Below are positions 18,956 to 26,745 of a stretch of DNA of 64,000 bases, piece by piece. The position numbers and the translations under genes are program-made. The stretch comes from Candidatus Angelobacter sp. Gp1-AA117 (GTDB lineage: Bacteria > Acidobacteriota > Terriglobia > Terriglobales > Acidobacteriaceae), in the NCBI GenBank assembly GCA_003223515.1, contig QHVI01000042.1, positions 1 through 64,000 of the forward strand. The letters run 5' to 3'. The notes beneath the pieces are model-generated. The model had not been told where the DNA came from, made no database searches, and saw only the letters and a program-made list of their open reading frames with translations. How positions within the stretch are numbered: the stretch's first letter is position 1; every line of letters begins with the position of its first letter.

Positions 18956-19982
18956 CTACCTCCTTTGCAAGTTTTTGAAGTTCTCCTTCCCGCCACTCTT
19001 CGAGCTTCCTGATGGCTTCCCGCAAAAGCGGCAGCTCAATGTGGCTGTAAAGGTCATTGGTGTCCTCGTTTCGGCTGTGACCCATCAGTTCCTTGCGGAC
19101 GTCTTTGATCACGCCCGCCTCAATGAGCCGTGAATTGAAGGTTGAGCGTAGATCCTTGAAGCGATACGCTTGGATCTTGGCTCTTTTGAGCGCGCCTTTC
19201 CAGGCGGTCTTGATCCGCTGGATGGACTGCTCTTTGAAGGTGAAAATCAACCCCTCCTTTTGCTGCTCTTTGGAAAGCAGGTCAAAGAGGCGAGCCGTTA
19301 AAGGGATTTCGCGGTGTTCGCCTCCTGCGGTTTTTGAGTGGGTCACTGAAATGATCCTGCGGGAAAAATCAATGTCTTCCCAAACTTGGGTAAGGATTTC
19401 TCCCCGGCGCATGCCACTGTCGAGAGCGCAGATGATGATTTTCTGAAGGTGCAGCGCTGCGCCTTCAATGACCTTCATCTCATCTGCCACGCTCATTACC
19501 GGGCGTTTCTTTCGCCTGGGCTTTTCAAGATGAAGCCGTGCCAGCGGGTTTGCAGGCAGTATTCCCTCATCCACAGCCCAATAAAAGATGTGGCGCAGGG
19601 CCTGGACATCTCGGTTCACTGTTGTTTCCGTGAGTACCTTTTGGCTATGGCGGTGCGCCCTGTACTGCCTGAGGAGCGCCTTATTGATTTGCCCGATCTC
19701 GTGGTTAGCGAAATACGGCAAGGTCATTTTCAGCCGCTCTCTTTGGTAAGGCTTGGCAGCACCTTGAGCAAGAAAGCGGGTGGCAAGCTCGGCAAACTTC
19801 ATGCTTGGGTTAAAGTCCTGCGCTTCGACCTGAAAGCGTCTTGAAAGCAGCTCTTCTTCATGCTTGCGGTCAATTGATTGGGCAAGCCGCTTGTTGGTGG
19901 TTCCGGTTGACTTGCGGTAGCGCACACCGTCCATCATGATGTGGCTCTCGTAAACGCCGCTTGGACGTCTCCACAGACTCAC
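18897..19982 (-). CDS. int: Tyrosine recombinase/phage-type integrase
   Basis: 361 residues, GTG start at 19982 with AAAGGAGG upstream, overlapping the stop of the excisionase-like gene (GTGA). It has an N-terminal arm-binding region, a SAM-like core-binding domain (about 62-150) and a catalytic domain with Arg192 (SGMRRGE), Lys217 (HSKTAGGEHREIPL), Arg279 (FKDLRS), His302 (MGHSRN) and Tyr312 (LYSH). The usual His of the H-x-x-R box is Lys276; this occurs in some integrases, so activity is still likely. It is the best candidate to have integrated the island at tRNA-Pro. Unusually, it is in the middle of the gene train and about 8 kb from the nearer island end. Confidence 0.9.
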   Translation of the reverse strand: MSLWRRPSGVYESHIMMDGVRYRKSTGTTNKRLAQSIDRKHEEELLSRRFQVEAQDFNPSMKFAELATRFLAQGAAKPYQRERLKMTLPYFANHEIGQINKALLRQYRAHRHSQKVLTETTVNRDVQALRHIFYWAVDEGILPANPLARLHLEKPRRKKRPVMSVADEMKVIEGAALHLQKIIICALDSGMRRGEILTQVWEDIDFSRRIISVTHSKTAGGEHREIPLTARLFDLLSKEQQKEGLIFTFKEQSIQRIKTAWKGALKRAKIQAYRFKDLRSTFNSRLIEAGVIKDVRKELMGHSRNEDTNDLYSHIELPLLREAIRKLEEWREGELQKLAKEVDGQDSAETTDRSAHAGSAA

Positions 19983-20182
19983 AGCAAATTTCCTCCTTTC
20001 TGTTCCTTTTGTTTTTCAAGAATCCAAGCGACGACCTGGTTTCGGTAAAACGTCAAGCGGCCGCTCGGCCCGGAGCGAAAGCATGGGAGTCCTGCTCTCA
20101 AATGCTTTTGCCGGACTGTCCAGGCCGAACAGCCGAGCAGACGGCTTACCTGTTTCACGTTCATTGGTTCACCTAAGTCCAT
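19979..20182 (-). CDS. Excisionase/AlpA-type helix-turn-helix protein
   Basis: 67 residues from ATG 20182; ATG 20164 is an alternative with AGGTGA before it. The sequence VKQVSRLLGCSAWTVRQKHL is a MerR/AlpA-like winged helix in which the recognition helix follows GCSAWTVR, and FYRNQVVAWI is the usual end of the HTH_17 fold. Excisionases of this type bind attachment-site DNA and bias the integrase toward excision. The stop overlaps the integrase start by 4 bases, the classical xis-int arrangement. Confidence 0.75.
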   Translation of the reverse strand: MDLGEPMNVKQVSRLLGCSAWTVRQKHLRAGLPCFRSGPSGRLTFYRNQVVAWILEKQKEQKGGNLL

Positions 20183-20214
20183 ACTTCTTTGTTCCTTTTT
20201 GCTTAGGGCAATGC

Positions 20215-20235
20215 CTAGGGCACTAGCTGCCCTAG
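20215..20235. promoter_or_regulatory. Palindrome upstream of xis-int
   Basis: Arms CTAGGGC (20215-20221) and GCCCTAG (20229-20235) around a 7-base centre, 33 bases before the Xis start. A second GGGCA lies next to it at 20206-20210. The position fits an operator or an integrase/Xis arm site. No clear -35/-10 pair was placed. Confidence 0.4.
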
Positions 20236-20239
20236 CCAA

Positions 20240-20329
20240 TCACCCTTTAAGCCCAATTTCTACTTGCGATTTCTGAATCCTTCCAAATCCGACTCCGTAC
20301 CAATCCCATTCCGTATTGGTTCCCCGCAT
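20240..20329 (-). CDS. Possible 29-residue peptide upstream of xis
   Basis: ATG 20329 to TGA 20240-20242. AGGAGG lies just before a double ATG. The sequence starts MRGTNTEWDWYGVGFGRIQ. The Shine-Dalgarno is strong, but the frame is so short that it could be a leader peptide or chance. No match is known to me. Confidence 0.25.
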   Translation of the reverse strand: MRGTNTEWDWYGVGFGRIQKSQVEIGLKG

Positions 20330-20395
20330 CATTCCTCCTCACAGCTTCATTGCTCCTGCTCCGCATCCGCTCTCCTGTATTCGTTTCACATCCAA

Positions 20396-20812
20396 TCACT
20401 TCTTATGTCCCTTCTTTCTAAAGAGCCACCGGATAGGGCTTCTGATAAAGTTCGGGAGCATCATCCAGACAAGGAACAAAAGACCTAAGAGAAAACCAAT
20501 GCACATCAGCGGCAAAAGACCGTTTGGGTCAATAAAGAGCTTGTAGACAAAGAAACCGACAAAACCGACGAGGGAGAAAATCAAAATGATTCCAACCAAA
20601 TGCGACAAAAGGAAAATCAGGGGTTTCAACAAAAATGGAATTTTTCTTTGCGGGGTGCTCAGTTCCTTGCTGCCGCACTGTGAGCAGACGTTTGCAGAAC
20701 GCGGACTTATATGCCCGCGGGAGCAAAGCCTGACGTTATAGGTCTTGCCGCAGTAGTGGCAGTAGGATGGAATTCCTGTTGTCACTCTTCCGCAGCTAAA
20801 ACAAAGCTTCAT
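20396..20812 (-). CDS. Double zinc-ribbon membrane protein, hypothetical
   Basis: 138 residues. The first 50 residues hold two zinc-ribbon-like knuckle pairs (CFSCG, CHYCG, then CSRG and CSQCG), similar in layout to DZANK/zinc-ribbon modules. Two long hydrophobic helices follow (about 58-90, FLLKPLIFLLSHLVGIILIF; and about 100-120) with a basic tail (RKKGHKK). The start overlaps the stop of the replication-relaxation gene by 4 bases (ATGA). It is probably a membrane-anchored adaptor for the neighbouring ATPase or DNA-processing proteins; this is inference from position. Confidence 0.65.
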   Translation of the reverse strand: MKLCFSCGRVTTGIPSYCHYCGKTYNVRLCSRGHISPRSANVCSQCGSKELSTPQRKIPFLLKPLIFLLSHLVGIILIFSLVGFVGFFVYKLFIDPNGLLPLMCIGFLLGLLFLVWMMLPNFIRSPIRWLFRKKGHKK

Positions 20813-21597
20813 AAACTCCTTTCTAAAAGTGAGAGCTTCTGACCGCCCTCTGGACGAAACCAGATGGCAGACCAGAAGCCTTCACGCTTAATTTGCTCTA
20901 AAGTCGTAAACCAGAAAATCTTTTGCGTTTGCTTCAGAACCGTTTTACGGATTGACTCAGCACGGCGGTCTGAAGAAGCAATAACCAGCACCCGGAACTG
21001 TTCCTGCTGGAAAAGCTTCCGAAATGTCCCTGCGAGGGCAAGCTCCAAATACAATGTGGTTTTCTTAGTCCAGACCTTGAGTGTTTCTGTGCCGCAATCG
21101 ACCTCAATAAATGCAGCACGGACTCCGAGCGGAGTTTCAATTTCAAAATATCCATCGGGAACAAGCGGGATTGATTTTGTTAATGGTTCTGCAAATGACC
21201 GAAAGCGAAGCACCTTGAATTCCGAGATGGGAGTAAGACGGCAGGCAATGTGAATGTCATTGACTGCAAGCTGATGATTAACAAACGGGTCTCCTACAAG
21301 AAGCGTTTCTTTGGGGCGGATCACTGGCCGGTTTAGAACTTCTGCAACCTGGGCGCCCTTAGGTGAAAGTGTGTAAAGCGCTTTTGAGCCGCCCTTGTAG
21401 GTTCCAAGAAAATACCTGCGAAGAAAGCCGTTAACGGTCAGCTTTAGAAGCCTTGCATTGGCGCGAGTCTGGGAAGTAAAGCCGGCAAATTTCATGGCCT
21501 GCTCCCGGTCAACCAGCCGCGCGTCTCGCCCGAGAATCCTGAAGAATTCAAGATCGCGTTTCTGCAAGATCATCCGCTTTGGGTTATTCCCACTCAT
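20809..21597 (-). CDS. Replication-relaxation family protein
   Basis: 262 residues. The N-terminal part is a winged helix with the typical opening of the family (LQKRDLEFFRILGRDARLVDREQAMKF), followed by LYTLSPKGAQVAEVL. The central part holds a nuclease-like core pattern: F-x-V-x-R-x-R-S-F near 145-152, PDGYFEIE near 167-174 and FIEVDCGTETL near 183-193, which resembles the D...E-x-D spacing of restriction-like folds. The family is found on mobile elements and is linked to plasmid relaxation and transfer. It overlaps the ATPase by 14 bases and the zinc-ribbon gene by 4, forming a tight three-gene block. Confidence 0.8.
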   Translation of the reverse strand: MSGNNPKRMILQKRDLEFFRILGRDARLVDREQAMKFAGFTSQTRANARLLKLTVNGFLRRYFLGTYKGGSKALYTLSPKGAQVAEVLNRPVIRPKETLLVGDPFVNHQLAVNDIHIACRLTPISEFKVLRFRSFAEPLTKSIPLVPDGYFEIETPLGVRAAFIEVDCGTETLKVWTKKTTLYLELALAGTFRKLFQQEQFRVLVIASSDRRAESIRKTVLKQTQKIFWFTTLEQIKREGFWSAIWFRPEGGQKLSLLERSL

Positions 21598-23014
21598 CCA
21601 ATTCCTCCTTTGCTGCGTTGCTCACCTCTGGAACCCTGCTTTGAATTTCTGCTTCGATTTCCGTGCGAGTCCTGGCCCACAGCTTTTGCGACCGCTCATA
21701 GAGATTTCTGAAGTCGGTTTTGAGGGGTTCCACCTTGGGCGCAAGAACCTGTTTCCAAGAGTCGCTTCCGGTTTTCAGCACAAAATTTCTGAGCGGCAGA
21801 TTTCTGAGCAGTTCTGAGAGGCTCTTTCCGCCATCAAGCGCCTGGGCCATCTTGTCGGCGTCACCACTTGAAAGCTGGAAACAAACGTGAGTGCCGATTG
21901 CAAGCACAGCAGAACGCAATTGCGGCGGGTATTGATCGAGATACTGGTTTGCGGCAACAATCCCTATGCCGAACTTGCGAAGTTCTGAAAACATCACTTC
22001 GAGTGAAGATTCGCTTGAAACCAGATTCTGGATTTCGTCGGCGTAGATGGTGAACAGATCGCGCTTGCTTCTGGCGAAGGCCGAGTTCTTGAGTTTTGCA
22101 AGCAGCACGCTTGCAATGAGTGCGGTCTGCTCACCGAGACGATTCTTGGGAAGAGCCAGAATGATGAAGCAGCCAGCATCAATCGCTTCAATCAAGGAAA
22201 AGGTTGATTCCTTCTGTCCCAGGATGTGCCGAAAGTGCGGGTCTGCGGTAAATGCAGAAGTTTTGTTCAAGACCGGATTAGTCATGCTCCGCCGCATGGC
22301 ATCCGAGGCCTCCCCAAAGCGATTTTCAAAGTACGAGCGGACTTCTGCGTTGCTCACTCTTCCCATGAGCGAGAGCCGGAAGGCGCTGTTGGTGAGAAAC
22401 GGGGCAAGCTCAACAAGGGTTAAGGAATTGTCCGAAAGGACGTGCAAAGAATTTCTGAGCAGTTCTTCTGTCTGCGGCCCAAAGTTTTCAAGGTGCGCGT
22501 GGTTTCTTATTACGCTTGAGATTTCTGCAATCTGGATGAATGCTGAAAGGCCTGAACGAATTTCGAGCGGGTTCAACCCTAGGCAGTACTGTGGGTCAGA
22601 GGGGTCAATGATGATTGTTCTGTCGCTTAGGTCACGACCTGTGCGCTTTTCCTGCTCGGCAATGGCGGACAAAATGCGCTTGTGGTCGTCGTGGAACTTG
22701 ATGGCAAGAAATCCTCGGCCTGCCTTGATGTCCTGCTCAATCAGGCAGTCAATCAGGCTTGATTTGCCTGTGCCGTTCCGCCCAAGCATCAGCGTGTGCC
22801 GCGCCCTTTGCTTTTGGCTCAGGTAAACCTTGTACTTAGTCGGGAGGTCATCGCGAATGAGGAATCCCAGGAGCAGCCCCGCTGAAAGCGCCTTGGGCTT
22901 TTTCGTAAAAGCCCAGTTCCAGAGTTTTGAAAAGATTTTTTCCAAAAATCCACTCATGGCGTTGAATGCTTGAATTGTTAGGCTCTGTTTGCTTTGACTT
23001 TGCAAGGTGTTCAT
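21584..23014 (-). CDS. HerA/TraG-type ATPase (DNA-transfer or packaging-like)
   Basis: 476 residues from ATG 23014; a TTG at 23035 would add 7. A hydrophobic segment near 40-55 may be a membrane anchor. Walker A is GRNGTGKSS (about 78-86), Walker B is FTIYADEIQN (about 315-324), and a sensor-like AANQY lies near 350. The layout matches the TraD/TraG/VirD4-HerA class of motor ATPases that move DNA through membranes. It directly precedes the replication-relaxation gene, a pairing typical of mobilisable elements. No relaxase, VirB4 or other secretion proteins are visible here. Substrate recognition probably depends on island-specific partners. Confidence 0.8.
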   Translation of the reverse strand: MNTLQSQSKQSLTIQAFNAMSGFLEKIFSKLWNWAFTKKPKALSAGLLLGFLIRDDLPTKYKVYLSQKQRARHTLMLGRNGTGKSSLIDCLIEQDIKAGRGFLAIKFHDDHKRILSAIAEQEKRTGRDLSDRTIIIDPSDPQYCLGLNPLEIRSGLSAFIQIAEISSVIRNHAHLENFGPQTEELLRNSLHVLSDNSLTLVELAPFLTNSAFRLSLMGRVSNAEVRSYFENRFGEASDAMRRSMTNPVLNKTSAFTADPHFRHILGQKESTFSLIEAIDAGCFIILALPKNRLGEQTALIASVLLAKLKNSAFARSKRDLFTIYADEIQNLVSSESSLEVMFSELRKFGIGIVAANQYLDQYPPQLRSAVLAIGTHVCFQLSSGDADKMAQALDGGKSLSELLRNLPLRNFVLKTGSDSWKQVLAPKVEPLKTDFRNLYERSQKLWARTRTEIEAEIQSRVPEVSNAAKEELDEWE

Positions 23015-23115
23015 CCCTGTTGATTTCTTTCTCAAGCAGGATGAAACAAAGGTGGGGTGGATATGTAGAGTGACCCTATGCGTTTTTTGTCACACCGGGG
23101 AAATGAGAGGAAAAA

Positions 23116-24249
23116 TCAGAGGTTACGGAGAGCATTAGCGCGCAGGACTTGCTTGATCCAGCGGCTCTTTTGGGTAGGCGTAAGCTTGAGGTCGGGTGTA
23201 ATTGAAAGAAGTCTTGAAACCGTGGCTTGCCTGCCGAACGGATCTATGAGGGAAGCATTGGAAAGCAGGAGCTTGAGAGCGCCCTGCTCAACCTTGGAGT
23301 CATTGGTCAGAAAGCCTGCGGCAGTGGTGTAATTGACATTGATCGCATATTCCAAACTGTGTTTGCCGAAGGTCTGTTTGACTTTTGAAAGCAGTTCCTG
23401 CGCTCCGTCCCAATTCGGCGTTTTTCCAAGCAGGTTAAGAAAGCGGCTGCCGATCATCTGGACATGGTTTTCATCTCGCGCCTCGGCCTTATCGCTTGCT
23501 CTCTGCATCGCCTCAAGAAAACACTTTTTGGCATCGTCTTCAAATCCGAGATGGAAATATGCGGAGCCGCGCTGCCGGAAGTGTTCTGAGCCTCTTGGAT
23601 TCTTTGCCGCTTCTGCTGCTTGTTCTGCAAGCCAGAGGATAGCCAAAGCATAGGATTCGCTTCTGTCCTGGCCTTCGGCTGAAAGATGCGCCGCCATTGA
23701 GACAATCAGAGCGGTTTCAACGTAGCGGTTTAGATCAAGGCTGTCCCAGGAATCTTTGTAAGCCTTTCTTGAAAGCCACATCGAGAACTGGCCATGATTG
23801 AGTGCGCTTTTGACCTTTCCTTGCTGGACTTCAAACCATGCGATGAGATGGTGAATTCGCGCCCTGAGCCTCACCCTCTTTGGATTGGTCGGGGCACTGA
23901 CCAGATCTAGCAAGCCCTTAAGCACCCTCGCGCCTTCTTCAAACTGATACGTGCTTGCATACTCATTGAAAATCTCTTCAACTTGCCATTCAAGTGCTTC
24001 AAAGGTTTTGCGCTTTTTGCCATAAAGCAGGAATTCTTTGAGTTGCGCCTGCCTGATTGGTGGCGCAGGCACTTCAAGTGGTATTGGGTTGGGATGTTGT
24101 GCCCTCTCGCTGATCTTGCGAATATTGACGGCGCTTTCGTTTAGCAGGTCTGATATTCGTTTCGCAGAAACACCGAAACTTCTAAGCAGCTCGATCTCCG
24201 GCCCCATGTTCCGGGCTGCTGTCGCCGCCTGCTGCTTCTTTCTCACCAT
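23116..24249 (-). CDS. HTH plus TPR-like helical-repeat protein, probable regulator
   Basis: 377 residues. A short N-terminal helix-turn-helix-like stretch (IELLRSFGVSAKRISDLLNE) is followed by 300 residues of helical repeats (LAEQAAEAAKNPRGSEHFRQ; AYFHLGFEDDAKKCFLEAMQ) resembling TPRs. This is the layout of peptide-responsive or mobile-element regulators, but no specific family is recognised. The start at 24249 overlaps the methylase gene by 68 bases; an internal ATG at 24207 would shorten the overlap. The gap of about 100 bases to the ATPase start may hold a promoter. Confidence 0.6.
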   Translation of the reverse strand: MVRKKQQAATAARNMGPEIELLRSFGVSAKRISDLLNESAVNIRKISERAQHPNPIPLEVPAPPIRQAQLKEFLLYGKKRKTFEALEWQVEEIFNEYASTYQFEEGARVLKGLLDLVSAPTNPKRVRLRARIHHLIAWFEVQQGKVKSALNHGQFSMWLSRKAYKDSWDSLDLNRYVETALIVSMAAHLSAEGQDRSESYALAILWLAEQAAEAAKNPRGSEHFRQRGSAYFHLGFEDDAKKCFLEAMQRASDKAEARDENHVQMIGSRFLNLLGKTPNWDGAQELLSKVKQTFGKHSLEYAINVNYTTAAGFLTNDSKVEQGALKLLLSNASLIDPFGRQATVSRLLSITPDLKLTPTQKSRWIKQVLRANALRNL

Positions 24250-25135
24250 CGGTTTTAACGCTCTGAGTAATCTGATGTTCTGCGGCAGGTTCTGGATTTT
24301 TCAAATCTTGCAGCGCGGTGCTTGACGCTGCATCTGAAACTCCCGGCGTTCTCCCCTTGTCAACCGTGGCAATGGGCAGACTGTAATTGGAAATTAGGAC
24401 TTCTTTGTAGAGCTTGCCTGCCTTGCGCTGTGAGCTGTAAGAAAAAGTCAGGCCGTGGATTTTGAAGTCTACAAATATCTCGCGGATTTCAGGGGTGTCA
24501 TTAAGCGAAAGCAGGAACCGGCCTTTAAGCGCCTTGAGCAGGTTTGCAAGCTCAATGTAGTCGTCTTCTGTGAAATTGAATTTGTAATATGGGCGGTTAA
24601 AGTACGGCGGGTCAAGATAAAAGAACGTGGTCTCCCTGTCATAGCGTTTGAGGATTTCCTGATATGGCAGGCATTCAAGCTGGACCTGAAGCAGCCGCTC
24701 ATGGGCAAGGTGCAGCACCATTGGAATACGGTGCGGGTTGTAATTGGAACCGTCCTGGACGCTGACTGCAAAATTCTTTCTGGTGATCAATCCTCCGTAG
24801 CAATTTTTCTGAAGATAGAAGAAACGGGCTGCGCGCTGGATGTCTGAAAGCGTCTTTGGGTCTTGGTTCTGGAATAGCTCAAACCATTTGCGGCTGGCAA
24901 TACAGAACTGCAAATACCGGACAAGCTCCTGATGATGAAGCTGGCAGACCCGCAGGAAATTGAAAACTTCCTCATCAAGGTCATTCAGGATTTCAACCTG
25001 GGATGGTTCTTTGTGAAAGAAGACCTGAGCGCCGCCGCAGAAAGGCTCGATATAACAGGTATGCTCAGGAATGAGTGAAATTATTTTTTGGGCAATGCGG
25101 TTTTTGCCGCCTAAGTAGGCAAGTGGGCCGACCAT
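24182..25135 (-). CDS. DNA adenine N6-methyltransferase (Dam/D12 class)
   Basis: 317 residues. Motif X-like opening PLAYLGGKNRIAQKI (4-18), AdoMet-binding motif I PFCGGAQVFF (31-40), NDLDEEV (about 51-57) and catalytic motif IV DPPYF (175-179) are in the order of the alpha class (D12). The last 60 residues are a non-conserved acidic tail that overlaps the downstream gene. The protein transfers a methyl group from S-adenosylmethionine to adenine; GATC is usual for Dam relatives, but the target here is unknown. No cognate restriction enzyme is adjacent, so it is a solitary methylase, common on phages and integrative elements for protection or regulation. Confidence 0.85.
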   Translation of the reverse strand: MVGPLAYLGGKNRIAQKIISLIPEHTCYIEPFCGGAQVFFHKEPSQVEILNDLDEEVFNFLRVCQLHHQELVRYLQFCIASRKWFELFQNQDPKTLSDIQRAARFFYLQKNCYGGLITRKNFAVSVQDGSNYNPHRIPMVLHLAHERLLQVQLECLPYQEILKRYDRETTFFYLDPPYFNRPYYKFNFTEDDYIELANLLKALKGRFLLSLNDTPEIREIFVDFKIHGLTFSYSSQRKAGKLYKEVLISNYSLPIATVDKGRTPGVSDAASSTALQDLKNPEPAAEHQITQSVKTDGEKEAAGGDSSPEHGAGDRAA

Positions 25136-25147
25136 TTGTTTGAAAAA

Positions 25148-25603
25148 TTAATTTTGAGAAAGCAGGCGTTCGGTCTGAATATACAGGCCGATCAGCGCCG
25201 CATCGAGCGCTGGCAGTTGTTCCTTTGCAACCTGCGGCCAAAGCGAACGGGCAATGCTCCTGAGTTCATGCTTTTGCGTCAGTGCCGGAGTTGCATAAGC
25301 CTCAAGCAGTTCCCTATCACTCACCTTCCAGACCGGAATCCCCTGCTCCCGCAGGCGGCTTTCGACAATGCCCGTCAAAACCTCTGCCCGTAGCTTGTTG
25401 TCGTCTTCATCGGTTGCCAGTGCCGCAAGTTCCGGGTGGAAATTCTCAAGAATCCAGCCGACAAAGCGGTGGACTCCCTCGCTTGCTGATTTCGGGTTAT
25501 TGGAAAGATGCTTAATGTCTATGTACTCCAGGCCGCGCCCGGAAAAAATAGCAGCAGTAGCTGACCTTCTGAAAATCTTGAAGGCCGCAAGTCTTGATTG
25601 CAT
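25148..25603 (-). CDS. Hypothetical island protein
   Basis: 151 residues, in the same direction as its neighbours with 12-base gaps on both sides, so it belongs to one operon. Mixed helical sequence with a conserved-looking centre (HRFVGWILENFHPELAALAT) and KVSDRELLEAYATPAL. No cysteine pairs, membrane segment or nucleotide-binding motif. I do not recognise it; position between an XRE regulator block and the methylase suggests an element-maintenance function. Confidence 0.55.
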   Translation of the reverse strand: MQSRLAAFKIFRRSATAAIFSGRGLEYIDIKHLSNNPKSASEGVHRFVGWILENFHPELAALATDEDDNKLRAEVLTGIVESRLREQGIPVWKVSDRELLEAYATPALTQKHELRSIARSLWPQVAKEQLPALDAALIGLYIQTERLLSQN

Positions 25604-25615
25604 GAAAATTGTTTC

Positions 25616-25855
25616 TTAATTGATTTCTCTAAGCTGAAACATGAAGGCCTCGCCTGTGAACTGCCCTTCTTTTGCGCAGCGGCGGTAAATGTCAATCAGG
25701 CGGTCTTCCGGGTGGTGCTCAAAGAGAACCGCGTAATGCCGGACTGACTGGAGATCATTTAGCCTTTTGGCGATTTGCAGGGCAAGGTATTCTCTGGGTT
25801 GTGCGGGACGGAAAGGGCCAAACGAGTCAGCCATTTTCTCAAGAATGTTGCTCAT
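25616..25855 (-). CDS. Small hypothetical protein coupled to an XRE regulator
   Basis: 79 residues from ATG 25855, which overlaps the stop of the XRE gene (ATGA); a longer frame upstream is in the XRE coding region and is unlikely. The sequence is helical (REYLALQIAKRLNDLQSVRH, then HPEDRLIDIYRRC). No known family. The tight coupling to the regulator suggests a co-regulator or antitoxin-like partner, which is inference only. Confidence 0.55.
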   Translation of the reverse strand: MSNILEKMADSFGPFRPAQPREYLALQIAKRLNDLQSVRHYAVLFEHHPEDRLIDIYRRCAKEGQFTGEAFMFQLREIN

Positions 25856-26133
25856 ACGTCTTTGGAGAATTTCTGTTTGAGCTTTGTCTCTTTGACCTGC
25901 TCGACCTCGCCTTGCCACTGCTTGTACTCCTTTGGAAACATGTCGCGCCCGTCGGCATCAAAGACCATCTCCAATTTTGATTCCACTGGAAAGGAAGGCA
26001 GCACCTGTCCATGCTCGTACTTTGAAATCATAGTGCGGTCTTTCAAGCCGACAAGCGAGGCAATCTGCTTTTGCGAGAGATGGCGCAGCTTCCTAAAAAA
26101 GCTGAGGCGGTTTGGATATTGCTCTTGGAGCAT
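25852..26133 (-). CDS. XRE-family transcriptional regulator
   Basis: 93 residues. The helix-turn-helix covers about 9-60: FFRKLRHLSQKQIASLVGLK, then DRTMISKYEHGQVLPSFP, the classical Cro/C1-type fold. It is the first gene of the 10-kb leftward train and is divergent from the small gene at 26342. The 208-base spacer between them contains one copy of the 30-bp repeat at 26199-26230. It is the obvious candidate master switch of the train. Confidence 0.8.
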   Translation of the reverse strand: MLQEQYPNRLSFFRKLRHLSQKQIASLVGLKDRTMISKYEHGQVLPSFPVESKLEMVFDADGRDMFPKEYKQWQGEVEQVKETKLKQKFSKDV

Positions 26134-26198
26134 CCGTAATTGTCCTTTCTATGATTAGTGGTAATTGAAATTTATCAGGTGGTGGAATTAGGAAAAGA

Positions 26199-26230
26199 CG
26201 TGAAAACGTGAATACAATTCAACAAAGTGG
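26199..26230. repeat. 30-bp island repeat, copy 1 (candidate recombination or operator site)
   Basis: CGTGAAAACGTGAATACAAT followed by TCAACAAAG. It matches 29147-29178 closely and 28921-28955 partly, with the shared frame GTGAAAA-x-x-TGAA-x-A-x-AATTCAACA. Copies 2 and 3 include an imperfect palindrome TTGAA(N5)TTCAA. Copy 1 and the 29147 copy flank the serine recombinase module in direct orientation. It also lies between two divergent genes, so it could be an operator. Confidence 0.55.
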
Positions 26231-26341
26231 GGATGAACTGTGGAGATTTCAGAGCTGGAAAACTGAGTATATTAGCAAAAATACGCGAAAAATCAAGGGC
26301 AGGGCCTCTGCTCTTGCACTGCTAATGTTTGGAGATGACTC

Positions 26342-26671
26342 ATGAATAAGACGGAGAATATTGAAGCCCGCGAAGCAACACATGGCGAGAAGATGATCGA
26401 GATCAAAATTCGGTTTTGGACAGACGAACTTTGTGAACGAGGCAAGGTGGTTCCGAAGCACGGTTTAACGGCTGGAGTCGTTCGCATCAAACCCAACAAG
26501 ACGCATGGAATAGCGCCCGGTAAGGCTGTTCCATTTAACTCTTTGCTTGATCTTGGAGCTGCCATTGAAAAAGTTTTCAAGCAACATGGCATTGTGCTTC
26601 ACATCGGAAGTGGTATGAAGACTTACCTTGCGCCCCACAGCAGCAGCTTCACGGGAAACAGCACGAAATAA
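26342..26671 (+). CDS. Small conserved-looking hypothetical protein
   Basis: 109 residues; GGAGATGACTC precedes ATG 26342. The core IKIRFWTDEL, VVPKHGLTAGVVRIK and FNSLLDLGAAIEKVFKQHGI has the regular alternation of an alpha/beta domain, and I have an impression of similar short proteins in other soil bacteria, but cannot name a family. It starts the rightward set that leads into the serine recombinase. Function unknown. Confidence 0.65.
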   Translation: MNKTENIEAREATHGEKMIEIKIRFWTDELCERGKVVPKHGLTAGVVRIKPNKTHGIAPGKAVPFNSLLDLGAAIEKVFKQHGIVLHIGSGMKTYLAPHSSSFTGNSTK

Positions 26672-26745
26672 TCCCGAGGATGTTGAAGGTGATTCACCTT
26701 TTCACGTCTGTTTCCTTCTATGTTTTCTTGCTTTGATGTTGGAGC

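Noticed and set aside
20809-23014. Complete conjugative transfer (T4SS) system
   Set aside because: Only a coupling-type ATPase and a replication-relaxation protein are present; no relaxase, VirB4, VirB6 or pilus genes are recognisable.
24182-25135. Restriction-modification system
   Set aside because: The methylase has no neighbouring endonuclease; adjacent genes lack nuclease motifs, so only a solitary methylase is claimed.
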